Below, in pieces: positions 52,801 through 63,539 of a stretch of DNA of 64,000 nt. Source of the stretch: Cordylochernes scorpioides (lineage: Eukaryota > Arthropoda > Arachnida > Pseudoscorpiones > Chernetidae); assembly GCA_030710605.1 (NCBI GenBank), contig CP092874.1, positions 75,296,133 to 75,360,132 of the forward strand, given 5' to 3'. Under the pieces are notes generated by a model, which saw nothing but the letters and a program-made list of their open reading frames with translations, was not told the DNA's origin and ran no database searches. The stretch's first letter is position 1. Each line of letters begins with the position of its first letter. Made by a program: the position numbers and the translations under genes.

Positions 52801-54751
52801 CTTCATTTTTAGTCTGAAACGAATCCTCTGCGACGTCCAGGTTAACAACAATCTCATCAAGGTTCAGTAGTTCAACTCGCCCTACACATTGGTTCTTCCT
52901 TACTCTCAACTTGCCCTTGCCAGCTGAGATGATGGGTACGGTCGTCTTTCCATCGACCACTTCCAATAGGGAATCGACACAGGCGTCATCTACTCCTGTG
53001 AACAATACATATCCGTCCTTTACCTCGTCTGTGATTGCACTTGTAAAGTTAATGGAGTCGCTCTCCAACTGAACAGTTTCGGTTGCTCTCAGTTCGATGC
53101 GACGCGACTTGATTTCTTCTTGCAGATTAGCAAACGGAAATTCGGATGAATAGCCAATATGCAAGTTTTTACCAATTCTGGCGAAGGATACGTAGGGCAG
53201 ATCTGTCCATGTTCTTCCAATTAATAGGTCATAGGGTTGGGCATCATCGTTGACAATGAATACAGTGATTTCCCTTCCGACGATGCCATCAATCTCCAGG
53301 TCGACTGTCGTCTTCCCAACGGTCCTGGCAGCTGGTGCAGTCTGGTTACCAATGCCGTACAGACTAGTCGAGTCTGGTTCGATGTCGACGCTGATCCTCC
53401 TTGCGACCGATTCTCTCATTAGACAACTGCTGCTCCCGGTGTCTATCATTGCCTTCACGGTTTCCTTGTTGTCGATCTTGACATCCTTCAAATATACATC
53501 TGGCGGGACAGTCTCCAGTCCTTCGACTTCCAGGTTGGCTACTTTTAGTCCTTCTTTGGGTCTTGTGCAATTCCTTTCCTTGTGTCCCGTTTGACCGCAT
53601 CCTCGGCATGTCAACGTAGTCCTGGGTGCTGGGCAGTCTCTGGCAATGTGTCCAAACTGATTGCAGTTGAAGCACTTCGGTTCTCCCTTGTCGTTTCTGA
53701 TCGTACGGTTGACCATTCTCCTCAAGGTGTTAGGGTACGTTTCACTGATTTCGTTCCTTGCAGCGTCTTGACCCGAAACATTCGTTCCTTGTTTAGTCTC
53801 TTTAACTTCGCTTTGGTTGGGGAATCTCGCAGATTTCTGCTGAAACGACGGTGGTATGAGGTGTTTCGCATTCCAATGCGGAGGTCCCATCTCGGTGCGA
53901 ACATTTTCGTACTCGTCCAGTTTATCCGCCAACTCATCTGGGTTGTTTAACTTGGTCCAATCGTCAATGAGATGATTACGCAGCACATTTGGAACTTTTT
54001 TCTTTAGCTGGTTAGTGACGGACAAATCCTTTAGGGCGTCGAAATTTTCCACGTTCATTCCTTCGATCCATTCGTTGAAATATCCTCGCAATTCGAAAGC
54101 GAAGTCTCTCCAGGAACCCTTTTGAGATCTCTCGTGCTTCTCGAATTTTTGTCTGAATTGTTCGGGGCTCAACTTGTACCGTTTTAGGAGCAACCTTTTC
54201 ACGAACCTATAATCGCCGCTTTGTTCTTCTGTCTCCCGAGAGATTAATTGAGTCATTTCGTAAGGTAGCAATCCTAGGAGGCTGAACGCCCATTGGTCTT
54301 CATCCAATCCTAGTCGCTTTGCCTGTCTTTCGAAAAGAATTAGGTAAAAACTCAAATCATTGTCCTTCGACTCGTACTTGGGCATCAGTTTACGTATCTC
54401 GTAATGTGCGTCATTGCTGGTACTTCGAGACGTATCGTTGTTTCCGCGTGTAGTCTGGATGCGCAGCTTCTCAAGCTCAAATTCCATTACCATTTGTTCT
54501 TTTCGTTCCCGTTCGATTCGTTCCCGATCCTCGATTCGTTTCCGATCCTCGATTCGTTCCCGCTCCTCGATTCGTTCCCGATCCTCGATCAGAGTCTCCA
54601 ACAGTTGCTTTGCGAACTCTTCTTCGTAAGATTGGCTATTCAAAATAAGGTGTTTTAAGTCGACGATCCTGCTCTCTGGCGGTACTACCTCGCCGAGTTC
54701 ATACGCCAACTTGCTCAAATCGCATTTCCTTACTTTCGCTAAATAAGTCAT
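49892..54751 (-). CDS. Gypsy-F gag-pol polyprotein
   Basis: One frame encodes all functions. It is open from an ATG at 54856, but I prefer the ATG at 54751 (MTYLAKVRKCDLSKLAYELG), because the 35 residues before it are a hydrophobic leader-like stretch unlike gag. About 1619 residues result. In order: an Arg/Glu-rich coiled coil made of ERIEDRE-type repeats; a SCAN-like capsid block (GLLPYEMTQLISRE, LLLKRYKLSPEQFRQKF); two CCHC knuckles (CFNCNQFGHIARDC, CRGCGQTGHKERNC); protease MIDTGSSSC; RT with SPVLLVRKKTG, TTLDLAHGYLQ (motif A) and YLDD (motif C); RNase H with HCDASAEG, KLELMAI and TDCQAL; integrase with its zinc domain (HFATDRTVNK, MCLEC) and DDE in HMDHVGPF, SDRGSCF and MVERVNR; and a basic tail. 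The gag type recalls arachnid gypsy elements. Stop codon TAG at 49894-49892. Confidence 0.95.
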   Translation of the reverse strand: MTYLAKVRKCDLSKLAYELGEVVPPESRIVDLKHLILNSQSYEEEFAKQLLETLIEDRERIEERERIEDRKRIEDRERIERERKEQMVMEFELEKLRIQTTRGNNDTSRSTSNDAHYEIRKLMPKYESKDNDLSFYLILFERQAKRLGLDEDQWAFSLLGLLPYEMTQLISRETEEQSGDYRFVKRLLLKRYKLSPEQFRQKFEKHERSQKGSWRDFAFELRGYFNEWIEGMNVENFDALKDLSVTNQLKKKVPNVLRNHLIDDWTKLNNPDELADKLDEYENVRTEMGPPHWNAKHLIPPSFQQKSARFPNQSEVKETKQGTNVSGQDAARNEISETYPNTLRRMVNRTIRNDKGEPKCFNCNQFGHIARDCPAPRTTLTCRGCGQTGHKERNCTRPKEGLKVANLEVEGLETVPPDVYLKDVKIDNKETVKAMIDTGSSSCLMRESVARRISVDIEPDSTSLYGIGNQTAPAARTVGKTTVDLEIDGIVGREITVFIVNDDAQPYDLLIGRTWTDLPYVSFARIGKNLHIGYSSEFPFANLQEEIKSRRIELRATETVQLESDSINFTSAITDEVKDGYVLFTGVDDACVDSLLEVVDGKTTVPIISAGKGKLRVRKNQCVGRVELLNLDEIVVNLDVAEDSFQTKNEEKREGQDQMKRKRPILPEDINVNHSLTSKEGQEILDVVNEYRDCFALGMEELGCTDVTKMDIKEVDGSKPVCLRPYKTTASEREAIREIVREWKDNGIVTETRSPYASPVLLVRKKTGDHRLVVDYRRLNIQTVKDKFPLPRIDDLLEGLRNAKFFTTLDLAHGYLQIPLTDKAKLKTAFITPDDTGQFERMIFGLANAPAEFQRLMHTVLGPLLNKKAFCYLDDVIIPAKDWREMIERLREVLERIRSAKLTLKPSKCEFGRREVEFLGYVISTGGLKPGPRKIKAIEEFPEPKNVHDIRRFLGLTNFFRRFVKDFARKAEPLSRLTKKGSQFEWKEEQRRSFGGLRKDLVEYPVLAHYNPELKTEVHCDASAEGLAGMVLQMDEDGKWRLVYCVSKKTTEAEKMYHSSKLELMAIVWTLDRLRQFLVGIKFTVVTDCQALVNMNAKKTTNPQIARWYNMIQEYDFEIRHKPGEKMAHVDGMSRAPVDDPRDTMEEIVEKNLEVCFAISLEEQILMIQHSDPELRDLIQIFRKDPCDRTVGEQNRINDYSYKGGRLFRMVKNGEEERALYVIPKSMRKSLVVKFHDLMGHFATDRTVNKIKELYWFPSMKRYVRRHVAMCLECLFNKVPGGKQQGFLHPIKSGKRPFSIVHMDHVGPFVRSTKGNQELLVIVDNLTRFVRLSPVRNTSTQNVLKVMKSFVNDFGLPDKIISDRGSCFTSRQFEEFCRGNGIHHTLNSTKHPQGNGMVERVNRTVLSTIATSIEDPRRKDWDLKIKEVERDLNNAVNKTMNKTPFETLHGYSPRFHDGILRRLADEDVDPWTEPDRIQESVRSQIENKQEIMKTYYNKKRCRTIQFEVGEIVVMRHVPQMTGEPTKAQPKYRGPLIITEVLPSDTYRVTQLSERTSGRFYTTTAHISQLKSWHSEEDDSATEESPDEEPEVEDTPRRNPRRSCNARFNRGRLKSRNGRM

Positions 54752-54900
54752 GTTTTTCAAAAGGAAAAATAAACAAAGCAAAAATTTTAAAATAAACAAA
54801 TAAAACTGACTAAACCAGATACGTACTGTTTCAATTATTTCTTTAAACGAAATCAACTTTTCTTTAGAAATTTTGAGACAATACTTTTTTTTTCTTTTTA

Positions 54901-55227
54901 CCGCGATACTTTGCGATAATACTTTTTATCGAGATGATTTTGCAATAATACTTTTACCGCGATACTTTGCGATAATACTTTTATCGAGATGACTTGCAAT
55001 AATACTTTTACCGCGATACTTTGCGATAATACTTTTGTCGAGGTGACTTGTAATAATACTTTTACCGCGATACTTTGCGATAATACTTTTGTCGAGACGA
55101 CTTGCAATAATACTTTTACCGCGATACTTTGCGATAATACTTTTGTCGAGGTGACTTGTAATAATACTTTTACCGCGATACTTTGCGATAATACTTTTGT
55201 CGAGGTGACTTGTAATAATACTTTTAG
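54901..55227 (-). repeat. 54-bp tandem repeat in the gypsy-F leader, six units
   Basis: Each unit contains TACCGCGATACTTTGCGATA, ATACTTTTGTCGAGGTGACTTG and AATAATACTTT on the plus strand. On the element's sense strand a 128-codon frame (55284-54898) opens shortly after the LTR and reads the repeats as an 18-residue unit (VLLQVTSTKVLSQSIAVK). Because 54 is a multiple of three, the opposite strand is also open, so coding is unproven. The repeats lie in the leader RNA before gag. Confidence 0.85.
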
Positions 55228-55362
55228 GAATAGGTAATTAAATTTCGTACATACCATGCAACTCCTCTTACGTTGATCGGTCACCGCGCCACGTCCTTCT
55301 CGTTTCCAAATTATTCCAGTGAATCTTCAATTTTCTTCAGGACCATCCCACTTCTGAATTTC

Positions 55363-55583
55363 TGTTGGCTTCCGTAGGCGTTTCTTACTGGGAAAAAGAA
55401 AGAGAGGACCCAATGAAATAATTTAGTAGCGTTTATTAAAACAAAATCATAATAATGAACAACACATATAACAGAGAGTACCGTCGTCTTCCGGGTATTC
55501 CTTCTACTGGGGAGCTCGGATTCTATATTCTGTGCGTTTATAATCTGTTTATCTGTGGCTCTCTGGTCGGGATGGCGCCTACA
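55363..55583 (-). repeat. Gypsy-F 5' LTR
   Basis: 221 bp, identical by eye to the 3' LTR; CTAC follows on its outer side. Confidence 0.95.
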
Positions 55584-55587
55584 CTAC

Positions 55588-57234
55588 TGAAATGACTTAG
55601 CATACCTTTTTTTTTTTTTCATCATAGCTCTGATATAATTTCTCTCACAGCAGAGGTGAGTTCTGATAATTATTGCTGGCTACAATTTTTTAACTTTATT
55701 TAATAGCGCTTTCTACCAAGTCATACTAGCCTGTGCATCCAGATTTGGGGCTAATATGCTGAGGGATAGTTAATCGATATTTTTTTCCAGCGCATAGTGG
55801 ATTGGGAGAGTGGCAAATATATGAGCCTTAAGGTGAAAGTAGAGCTGAAGATCCAGTTAGCGTACCCGTGAAGAGAGAAGTTTGATCACCATCTCTTCGT
55901 GAACCTTTTTTTTTAAATTTGAAATCAATAATGGATAGAAATCTGGTTTTAACATTCCAATGGCAGAATCTCAAGGAATAGATATAGTAACCAATTTGCG
56001 CGAGTACTTTTAATCACTGTGGAACTATGTATTAACTTATGACAACTACCTGGGATAATCTTTAAATATTCAAAGGAAAGGAGATGACTGGAGCTTGTGT
56101 CTGCAAGACAGCTGAGATATCCCGAGGCGTGCTTGGACAGCTTTAAGTTAATGACAAGGCAGCAAAAGCCACCTGTATTAGAGACAGGATCTATCTAATA
56201 ATGGGGGTATAGGAGCCAGGAGAGTTTATCGAGGCTCGATTTGACACTTGTATATCATGAGGAAGTTAGCGGAATGCGAGTCTCCAGTGCGGTGTGATAT
56301 CACCTAAAGGCTGTGAATAAGGATTGATAAAGTCGGGACACCCGAGCAAACATATTACATTGAATGTAATTCGGAACCTGTAGGCGTGAGGCGGTATCGT
56401 GATTGGTTAGATGGCTAGACACGCGAGGAGGGCGGCCCCCTTTGACGACGTTTTCTGCCAAGTATGATCACTGGATGCCGATAGACCGCTTAAAGGGTGT
56501 GTCCCCCACATGGGAAATGTCATTGAAGATGTGCCAGCATGGAGAGAAGAAAGGTCTAGGACGAGATGACGTTTCCTAAAATTGACACTCAAGGTGGTAC
56601 GCCTGGGCTATAGATGAGGCATTGCGGTCCATCTAGAATATGGCGCTAATTCCAGAACAAATGTGGATAGATCGAGCTGAGGTGACTACTCCATATTAGA
56701 TATACTCCTGTAAATTCTTAAATGTCCACAAATATTTCCACAGTGAATTATACAAGTTGCACACCCATATCTCATGAGCCAGGAATGTAATTATCAGACT
56801 GACAGTAATAAGGAATAATATAAAATTTCTAACCCAGGAACAAACAAAACCTCTGATATGCAACAAAGTCCTACAAAGTAATTCCCCTACAAGATTCACA
56901 GTGTATCATCATAACTCAACAAAAAGTTCAGTTACAATTGGTATCATAAAGGGCGAAATAACTTTGTCATTTCCCAGTCCAATATGCACCTGTTACCCCA
57001 TAGACAGCGATCTTATAACCACATTTGATTTCGTTTCAGCATGTTGTGAGGGAATTGAACTCATGGAAATGCAGCCTCTAATTACTATGCCTCATACTGT
57101 ATAAATAAAAGAGGGAGATTTCTAATAACAGCCGCTAAGTGTCAATGGACACGTGCACGTGTTAAGGGATTAGGTAATTGATAGGATAAACTTCTAGATA
57201 TTCAACAATTGTATATTCATAATTTGTAATTGCT
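55588..57234 (+). other. Decayed retroelement interior, no intact gene
   Basis: Mixed-composition sequence with short broken frames. The stretch 56380-56640 is GC-richer and may be old coding sequence. It lies between gypsy-F and an RNase H remnant, so it is probably decayed gag-pol of the LTR-A element. Confidence 0.35.
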
Positions 57235-57415
57235 AACAATGTGGCAGAGATCATCCAGGGCTTCAACGTGACATTTGTGTATGCCCCGGGGAGAGAGAAC
57301 ACGATGGCCGACTTCCTCAGTAGGCCCCCGTGTGGGGGTGATTCTGACTCATCACGAGATAAGAGAGTTGTAGCCGAGGCAATTAAAAATAAAGATGGTG
57401 GGCCCCTCTCCCCTT
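57235..57415 (+). pseudogene. Gypsy-type RNase H C-terminal remnant
   Basis: A clean 60-residue frame contains IQGFNVTFVYAPGRENTMAD followed by FLSRPPC, the signature end of gypsy RNase H (hydrophobic strand, PG.EN..AD.LSR). Sequence on both sides has no continuing frame, so only this fragment of pol survives. Confidence 0.75.
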
Positions 57416-57699
57416 GATAGATAGCGAACGGACGGTGGGAAGATGATAGAAGAAAGTACATTCGATGTGGAAAGCGTAGCTGTCGACCGCAATATCGCCT
57501 CGATAGAACTATTGTTTTTGGCCCTTCACCACTTAGTGTTAATAGATAATTTGTTTTAGACTAGAGGCCAATATATCTGTGAATAGTACATATTATGCAC
57601 TGAGGGTTTTGTGTAGGCTGATTTGCCTAAATTTCAGCAACTGTATACACTAATTTATATACATAGGTCTATATTATAATATTAGGCTATGGTAAATAA

Positions 57700-58340
57700 C
57701 AAATATGTATTCTCCTTTTAAGAAGCAGTTTTTTTTCCTTGGCTGCAAATTTGGTTTTAGTGTTGGTATATGATTTTTTAAGAGTTACTCAGTTTTTTTT
57801 TTTAACAACGCTTTGTTCTTAGTGATAGGCTGTGATTTAAAGAGTTTCAGCTTTCTTTTATTTTTCTAGCTACGAGTTTGTTTTAGTGTTGTAATGAATC
57901 TTAAAATTTCAATTTTTTTATTTTAAGCTAACAATTTTGTCTTAGTGTTGTGGTGAACTTTGAAGAGTTTGCAGTTTTTCTTTTTATTTTAAACTATAAC
58001 GTGTGTTCTAAACTTCCAGTTTTTCCTACTTTATTTTATGTTAACAATTTTGTCTTAGTGTCATAGTGAACTTTAAATAGTTTACAGTTCTTCTTTTTAT
58101 TTTTAAACCATAACGTGTGTTCTAGTGTTAAGTGACCGTTGAAAGGAGCTTTAACACCCTGTTTCAGTGTTTGTGTGTTATTTGTCTCAACCTTGTTTTT
58201 GTGCAGTATATCGTCTCACAACCTTGCTGTAGTGTTTGTTGCCATCTTTAAAGATCTTCACAATTTGTTTTAATTTTAGTGTGTCATTTAGAGAAAATTG
58301 TCACAACCTTATCCTTGTATAGAACACCGTTTTTACACCG
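57700..58340 (+). repeat. Degenerate tandem repeat, about 73-bp period
   Basis: Repeated variants of AACTTTAAAGAGTTTGCAGT, TTTTCTTTTTATTTTAA, CTAACAATTTTGTCTTAGTG and TTGTAGTGAA. Related units recur at about 58680-58870 and 59140-59260. No coding potential. Confidence 0.65.
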
Positions 58341-58959
58341 TTTTATTTGATGACTTATATGAGAGATTTTAGATATAAAAAAAATTAAGAGTTACTATTT
58401 ACATGAGCCAAATCGACCCAGCAGTTAGAGCAAGAGGGAGGGACTCAGATGTTTCCTCCTTCCACGTGACACCACTGTCTACCCCGACCGGTCGTTCCAG
58501 ATAAGAGGGAATATAAGGAAACTCTGTCCTCCTGACACCGCTCCCTCCACACGAGAAACAGCGTCCCGCTGTTTACTAGTCGGTCACATAACCTTGGGCA
58601 ATCTGTTCTTGTACTTCGGGGTCGTGGTAGGGCTTCATGCTCACTACATGGACGATACCTTGGGTTTTTCGTCCTCTCCTAGTGTAGAATTGTCACAACC
58701 TCCCATAGTGTAGTACATAGTTAAAAGAGTCTTCACAACCTTGTTTTAATGATAGTTTGTCGTCTTTAAGAGTTGTGTCACAACCTTGTTTTAATATAAC
58801 ACATCGTTTTGAAGAGCTTTCGCAAACTTGTCAGGATATGATTTAGGAAAATTTTAGTTTTTATTTTTTGTTTTTATGCTACAATTTCGTCCAACTTTCG
58901 ACCAGAGGGACCACGAGAAACAGCAATCTTAGGAAACCCGCTAGAGGTAGTGAATAGGA
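58341..58959. other. No recognisable gene; GC-richer island between degenerate repeats
   Basis: The island at 58420-58690 has CCACGTGAC, TAAGAGGGAATATAAGG and further promoter-like motifs, and could be an old LTR promoter. Flanked by units of the 73-bp repeat. Confidence 0.3.
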
Positions 58960-59055
58960 CAATTGGTGGCAATGTTGACGACCCTGAAATACGCCGTTCG
59001 ACCAGGGTCAAGAAGCCCACTGAGTGCAGGTTGTGTCCAGGTTGCCAATGATTAA
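58960..59055 (+). pseudogene. Pol C-terminal tail remnant
   Basis: DPEIRRSTRVKKPTECRLCP followed by a stop has the form of the basic tail that ends gypsy-type pol (R.STR.KKP). It fits as the end of the element to which the RNase H remnant at 57.2 kb belongs. Confidence 0.55.
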
Positions 59056-61689
59056 ACCTATGGAATGTGTACTAGAGTTTAGTTAAATTTTGATCATAGT
59101 ATGAAGTGTTAGAACATGGGTTAAAGGCCCTAGACAGTGGTTTTAAAGAATTTCAGCTTTCCTTTTTAGATTACAACCTTGTGTTTGTATTAAATGTTCA
59201 TTGTAAGGAGTTTTCAGTTTTTTTTTATTGAAGAGGCTATTCTGTGTTGATAGCAAATTGTGATTTAAGTCGTGAGTTCAACAGTTTATTTTGTTTTAAT
59301 TTTTTTATTGAAGGTTCTGAACAGTGGTTCAACTTTAAAAATAATTAAGGGACTTAGACGCACTAGATAATTGCTGTGCTTGTAACCAATTCTCTATGGA
59401 CAGACTTGGAACTTGCGTTGGGTAAAACTTGACTCCCTGTAATCCCTGGGTCCAGTTATACAGTCCAAAGAGAATTTCTAATGAGAGTGTGTAAGGCAAT
59501 TACAGTCTAAGAATTGATATGATAGAGCAACAAGTAACCTCTGTTGTTAAACTCCAGAACGAGCTGGGTACTGAAAGCCCTATAAGTCCAAAGAAAGAGT
59601 TTAGCTGAATAGCAGAGGAAGAAGAATGCCAATGACCTATATAAGAAATAGGGTTGGAAAAATACTTGTAGGTCTATCAGGTTTGGCAATGAGGCAAATG
59701 CTTGAAGTTCAGTTCGCTCCATTTAAGTGCTAGTCTTGATGATTCGTTTATTTAGACACCAAGTGTCAAGATAAGAAGATTTTCAAACTGTTAGACACAC
59801 AGTTAAAGTGATAGGTTAGATTTCAGAATACAATTGTTGACAATCAACATAGTTTGATTTATTTATCTGTTTAATTATAAATAATTTTTATCTATGAGTA
59901 GATAATTTATATAGAGTTTGTAAGAGGCACTTTATTTGAGTAAATAGGGCTTTAGTCCCCAATTTGTTTTAATTAGGTATATTTTATTTGATTTCACATC
60001 TGTCCTGGAAGATTCCATTATTGTTAAGGCTTATTGAGAATGATAATTGAGTACTTTGGCTTCTATAACAGCTTTGAACTTTAGGATGAATGCCCTCAGT
60101 GACTGGATTTTTTTTTGTATGAATGTGAGGAGGAATAAATGTGTAAAAAGTTTAAAAACTCTTATATTGTTAGACCAAAGGTACTTTAGAATAGGGTTAG
60201 GGAACCAATACAATAGATTCAATTTTAATTTTGATTTCTTTATTTGTTAGGATCGAATGGCCTCACAGGACTGTACAACTCTATTGTTAGGAAAGGAATT
60301 CGCTCCATTTTGTTAGGTCTCCTCCTATGGGAGTATAAAATTGGTTTCTATTATTAGGGTAATCAATCACCCTATTTCATTATATCAACTTGAATTCTAA
60401 GAATCGTAGGCAGTGACCATGTCTCGATTCTCAGACTGGAGATTTGTGGGAGGTCACGGTCAGGCCAAAAACCTGCAAGTCCCCTCCTCTTTAGAGGAAG
60501 CGGAGAGGTACCAGGTGAACTTTGTGCTAGGTGGGGAGATTCAGTTGCCGACGTCGCAAACTAAGTGTACAGCGACAAACCTCAGATAACCGATCTGACA
60601 TCGTAGTTTACGACGCGTTAAGCGTGGCTGAAATGAGGGTGATTCAGTCGGGAGGTTGGAAAGGATCGGGACGTTTGATGCTCTTCTATATATTGCGCAG
60701 CCTGGAACAAATTCCCCGATGGACGAGCTTAGAAACATGTGCTGGGTAGAGAAATCGAATTCCCTGTAACTCCTTGTCTTTTAGTCAAAGTCCAAAGGGG
60801 TTTTCTAATGAGGGTTAACAATTGAGCAAGTAGGAAACAAGTTACGATTACACGAGGCGATTCCGTCTACAGATTTTAGATACCAATTAGCAAAGTGACA
60901 GATGGACTGTCCAGATTCTTTGCGTTTTATATCGCCCCAGGCTAGCAAAAGTTAATCACCTATTTAAAGGCTATTAGTCTACCATACGTTTAGTTAGAAC
61001 GAATTTAAGTCTAAATACCAGTTAGTAAGTAGAATTTTTTTTCTTTTACGAGAATAACTCGTTCTATGTTAAGATAAATTTTAAATTAGTAGGCCACCTA
61101 AATGAACCTTTGAAGCAGATTGCCAGAACAAGCCAATACAGTATCCCAAATTCGAGAAAGAAGGAAGTTTTAAAGGAAGATTGAATATCAATTTTGTTTT
61201 AGCAGTAAGATGGTCTAGAGCAATGAGTTTATTTTATTTTATTTTGGACGTAGAGTCAAATTTTCAGAGTGATATTAAGAACTCAAGTGGGAAGATGTAT
61301 CACAGGGTATAAGTTAGACCTAGGTTGCTAATCATCATAATTATTATCAGGGTTAATTATTTTTTTAAGTGAATTTGTTGGTCAAAAATATGAGTACACA
61401 TTCTATAGATAAGATAAACAATGTATAATAGGGGTTAACTACATGTTCAGGTAAAGAACAAAGATAGGTGGGAATGTCATCACGATAAGGTAATTTAGAA
61501 ATATCTTGGTTTAGAGGAGTAATTGACTACCAAGATTTCCTTTCCTATAAGTTTTCTCTTGGATTGAGAGAGACGGAGAACATGCCAGACAAAACACTCC
61601 CAATGACGAGTTGATAAGAATAAAATTTTAAAATATTACATATGAGTTTTGAAATACTAGTGAGTTGAATTAGACCCCTCAGTGCATAT
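59056..61689. other. Decayed repeat sequence with a diverged direct repeat
   Basis: A block of about 110 bp (59395-59505: GACTCCCTGTAATCCCTGGG, AGTCCAAAGAGAATTTCTAA, TGAGAGT) recurs in diverged form at 60715-60825. This could be an old LTR pair or a duplicated region. A short frame at 60418-60590 starting MSRFSDWRFVGGHGQAKN is the only protein-like stretch; I do not recognise it. Confidence 0.4.
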
Positions 61690-62130
61690 CTACTCGTTTT
61701 ATTATTACTATATATTCAATATTACCATATATCATATATCATTCCATATTATATTCATGTCTATCTATATATATATATATATGTAAAGCACAATCAATTT
61801 GGATTATTGGTTATTGACACAAGATAACGGGACCAAGTCCTAAGAGGCAGGCGACGTGTGACATTTCAGTAGCAGCGTTGTTACCATCTTCAACCAAATA
61901 GACTGAATGAGAAATCCCACCACAGCATATATATTTGTTTTTTTATATATATCCTCTATATCAACGCTATCTCCTCTCTATATATTTATATCATATCCGT
62001 TCAATATTTTTTTTTGGCATATGTTGTGCCCACCGTTATTTTACTACATTTTTATTATTACCATATATTCAATATTATCATATATCATATATCATTCCAT
62101 ATTATATTCAGGTATCTATATATATATATG
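61690..62130. repeat. Direct repeat pair of about 85 bp, 350 bp apart
   Basis: ACCATATATCATATATCATT and CCATATTATATTCA, each followed by a TA run, occur at 61690-61783 and 62045-62130. The spacer begins ACAATCAATTTGGATTATTGG and is non-coding. Confidence 0.75.
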
Positions 62131-62141
62131 TGATGATTTAA

Positions 62142-62886
62142 GACCATGGAATTGTTGTAAATAGTCTAGATATCGACTACCACATGTTCCACCCCATGAC
62201 TGTATATAACTTCTTATGTACTGCACATAGAAAACCTCAACTAACATCAATCTGTACCGCGTAAGAATCTAATAAAGTATCGCAACTGTACAGATAGAAG
62301 GAATGGAGACTAACAGGAGAAAATTAAGGTTAAAACTAATCAGGCTTAGGACAGAAGTCGAAGCAAGGCCTAGCAAAAGAGGCTTAAAACTAGCCCAACT
62401 ATAAATAATTTACAAGACAATATTTCCTGGGCAAGACAGGACGTATCTTGTGACCGCGGAAACCATAAAAGTCGAGTAACGCCCCGTGTTTCCGGACCAA
62501 GGCCGGATATCTTCCGACAAAAGCAGCACCAAAGAAAGCCGCAGGGCCAATCAGAGAAGACAAGACCTAAATAGGTCAACCAATAGAAAAAGGCCACGTG
62601 GCATGGTCCCGCCAATTGGGAAAGAATCACCTAAATAGGTCAGCCAATTAGAAAGAAGCAAGGTCGTGGTGTTAAATCGAGGACCTAGAATTGTTAGTCT
62701 TCGCTTGGATCCCAACGGTAACACTTGCTCTAAAATCTCCCTCTCTCCTCATCCCATTCCTTCTTGACGTCAGACGCTTTTAGTGGAATCTCTGTTTGTT
62801 TATTTCACCTTTGGCCCAGCTGTGTCGCCTTCCACCACGACTGCGGGGTAGAGTTGACATCGAGGTTCGTCTAGCATCAGGTAACA
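62142..62886 (+). repeat. Gypsy-G 5' LTR (left boundary approximate)
   Basis: The right end GGTAACA at 62886 is followed by a leader sharing ATATCACAG and GTCGACAGGA with the leader at 8.78 kb. The U3 part carries four CCAAT-type boxes (about 62540, 62580, 62611, 62645), two of them within a duplicated CCTAAATAGGTCA block. The left boundary next to the TA run is uncertain. Confidence 0.5.
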
Positions 62887-62995
62887 CTGGTCCCAGAGGT
62901 CCCAAGATATCACAGACTCCCCCGTACCGAAGAGTCGACAGGATAGTGGACGCCAAGGTACAAGTAAGCAAATAGACCACTGTCTGTACAGAAAG

Positions 62996-63532
62996 ATGGA
63001 ACAGGGAAGAGAGGAGGATTCAAAGGAACCAATGAAGACCGATACCGACTACGAAAGTGGAGAAAGCACCACTTTTCCGAAGAAAGAAACCACCCTCGGT
63101 AGGACGCAGGAAATTGTCCCCGGCCAGGAAGACGTCACACCCCCGCCGCCGGTGTCAGATGTCCTGGGGAGTTTGACCACGACGCTACATCAGCTTTCTG
63201 CCGTGACCGGACATCGCGAGAGGTGGAATCGCTACGATGGTTCATACAAGGCGCAGAGCTTCTTCACCAACTACGACGCCCAAGCAGATCGGGCCCAACT
63301 ACGATACTCTACAAGACTGAGGAAGCCAGCAAACCTCCTGCAAGTACCCCTCCGAGTTACCAACACGCGAGCGCATGTTACGCGCTCCCCTGATCCTCTC
63401 TACACCACGAGCCCAGCGCAAACAATGAACTCTGACTGTCCCAAGGAACCTCCAACTATGACAACAGACCAGGCCTGTCCCGACATACAAGACAGCACAA
63501 CAGTAGGTTCCTCCATACATAACTTTTGTTGA
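62996..63532 (+). pseudogene. Gypsy-G gag start fused to the pol C-terminus by deletion
   Basis: 178 codons from the first ATG of the leader. Residues 1-100 look like a gypsy gag start: acidic, then Pro-rich, then RYDGSYKAQSFFTNYDAQAD, equivalent to the FDGSY block of gypsy-C gag. At about residue 101 it switches to RYSTRLRKPANLL, which is pol C-terminal tail. The frame is preserved. Everything from mid-gag through protease, RT, RNase H and most of integrase is missing. Confidence 0.7.
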
Positions 63533-63539
63533 ACTATTG

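Larger units (their letters stand above)
49672..55587 (-). mobile_element. Gypsy-F: structurally complete, recent Ty3/gypsy element
   Basis: 221-bp LTRs at 49676-49896 and 55363-55583 read identical by eye; TSD CTAC lies at 49672-49675 and 55584-55587. The 5908-bp minus-strand element has a leader with 54-bp repeats and one uninterrupted gag-pol frame. No defect was found, so it is the best candidate here for an active, autonomous element. I see no envelope gene. Confidence 0.95.

Noticed and set aside
50168-54658. Plus-strand ORFs across the gypsy-F region
   Set aside because: Shadow frames of the minus-strand gag-pol; no independent coding signal.
61907-62164. 85-codon hydrophobic ORF resembling a membrane protein
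   Set aside because: It is a translation of TA- and T-rich repeat sequence that is itself duplicated.
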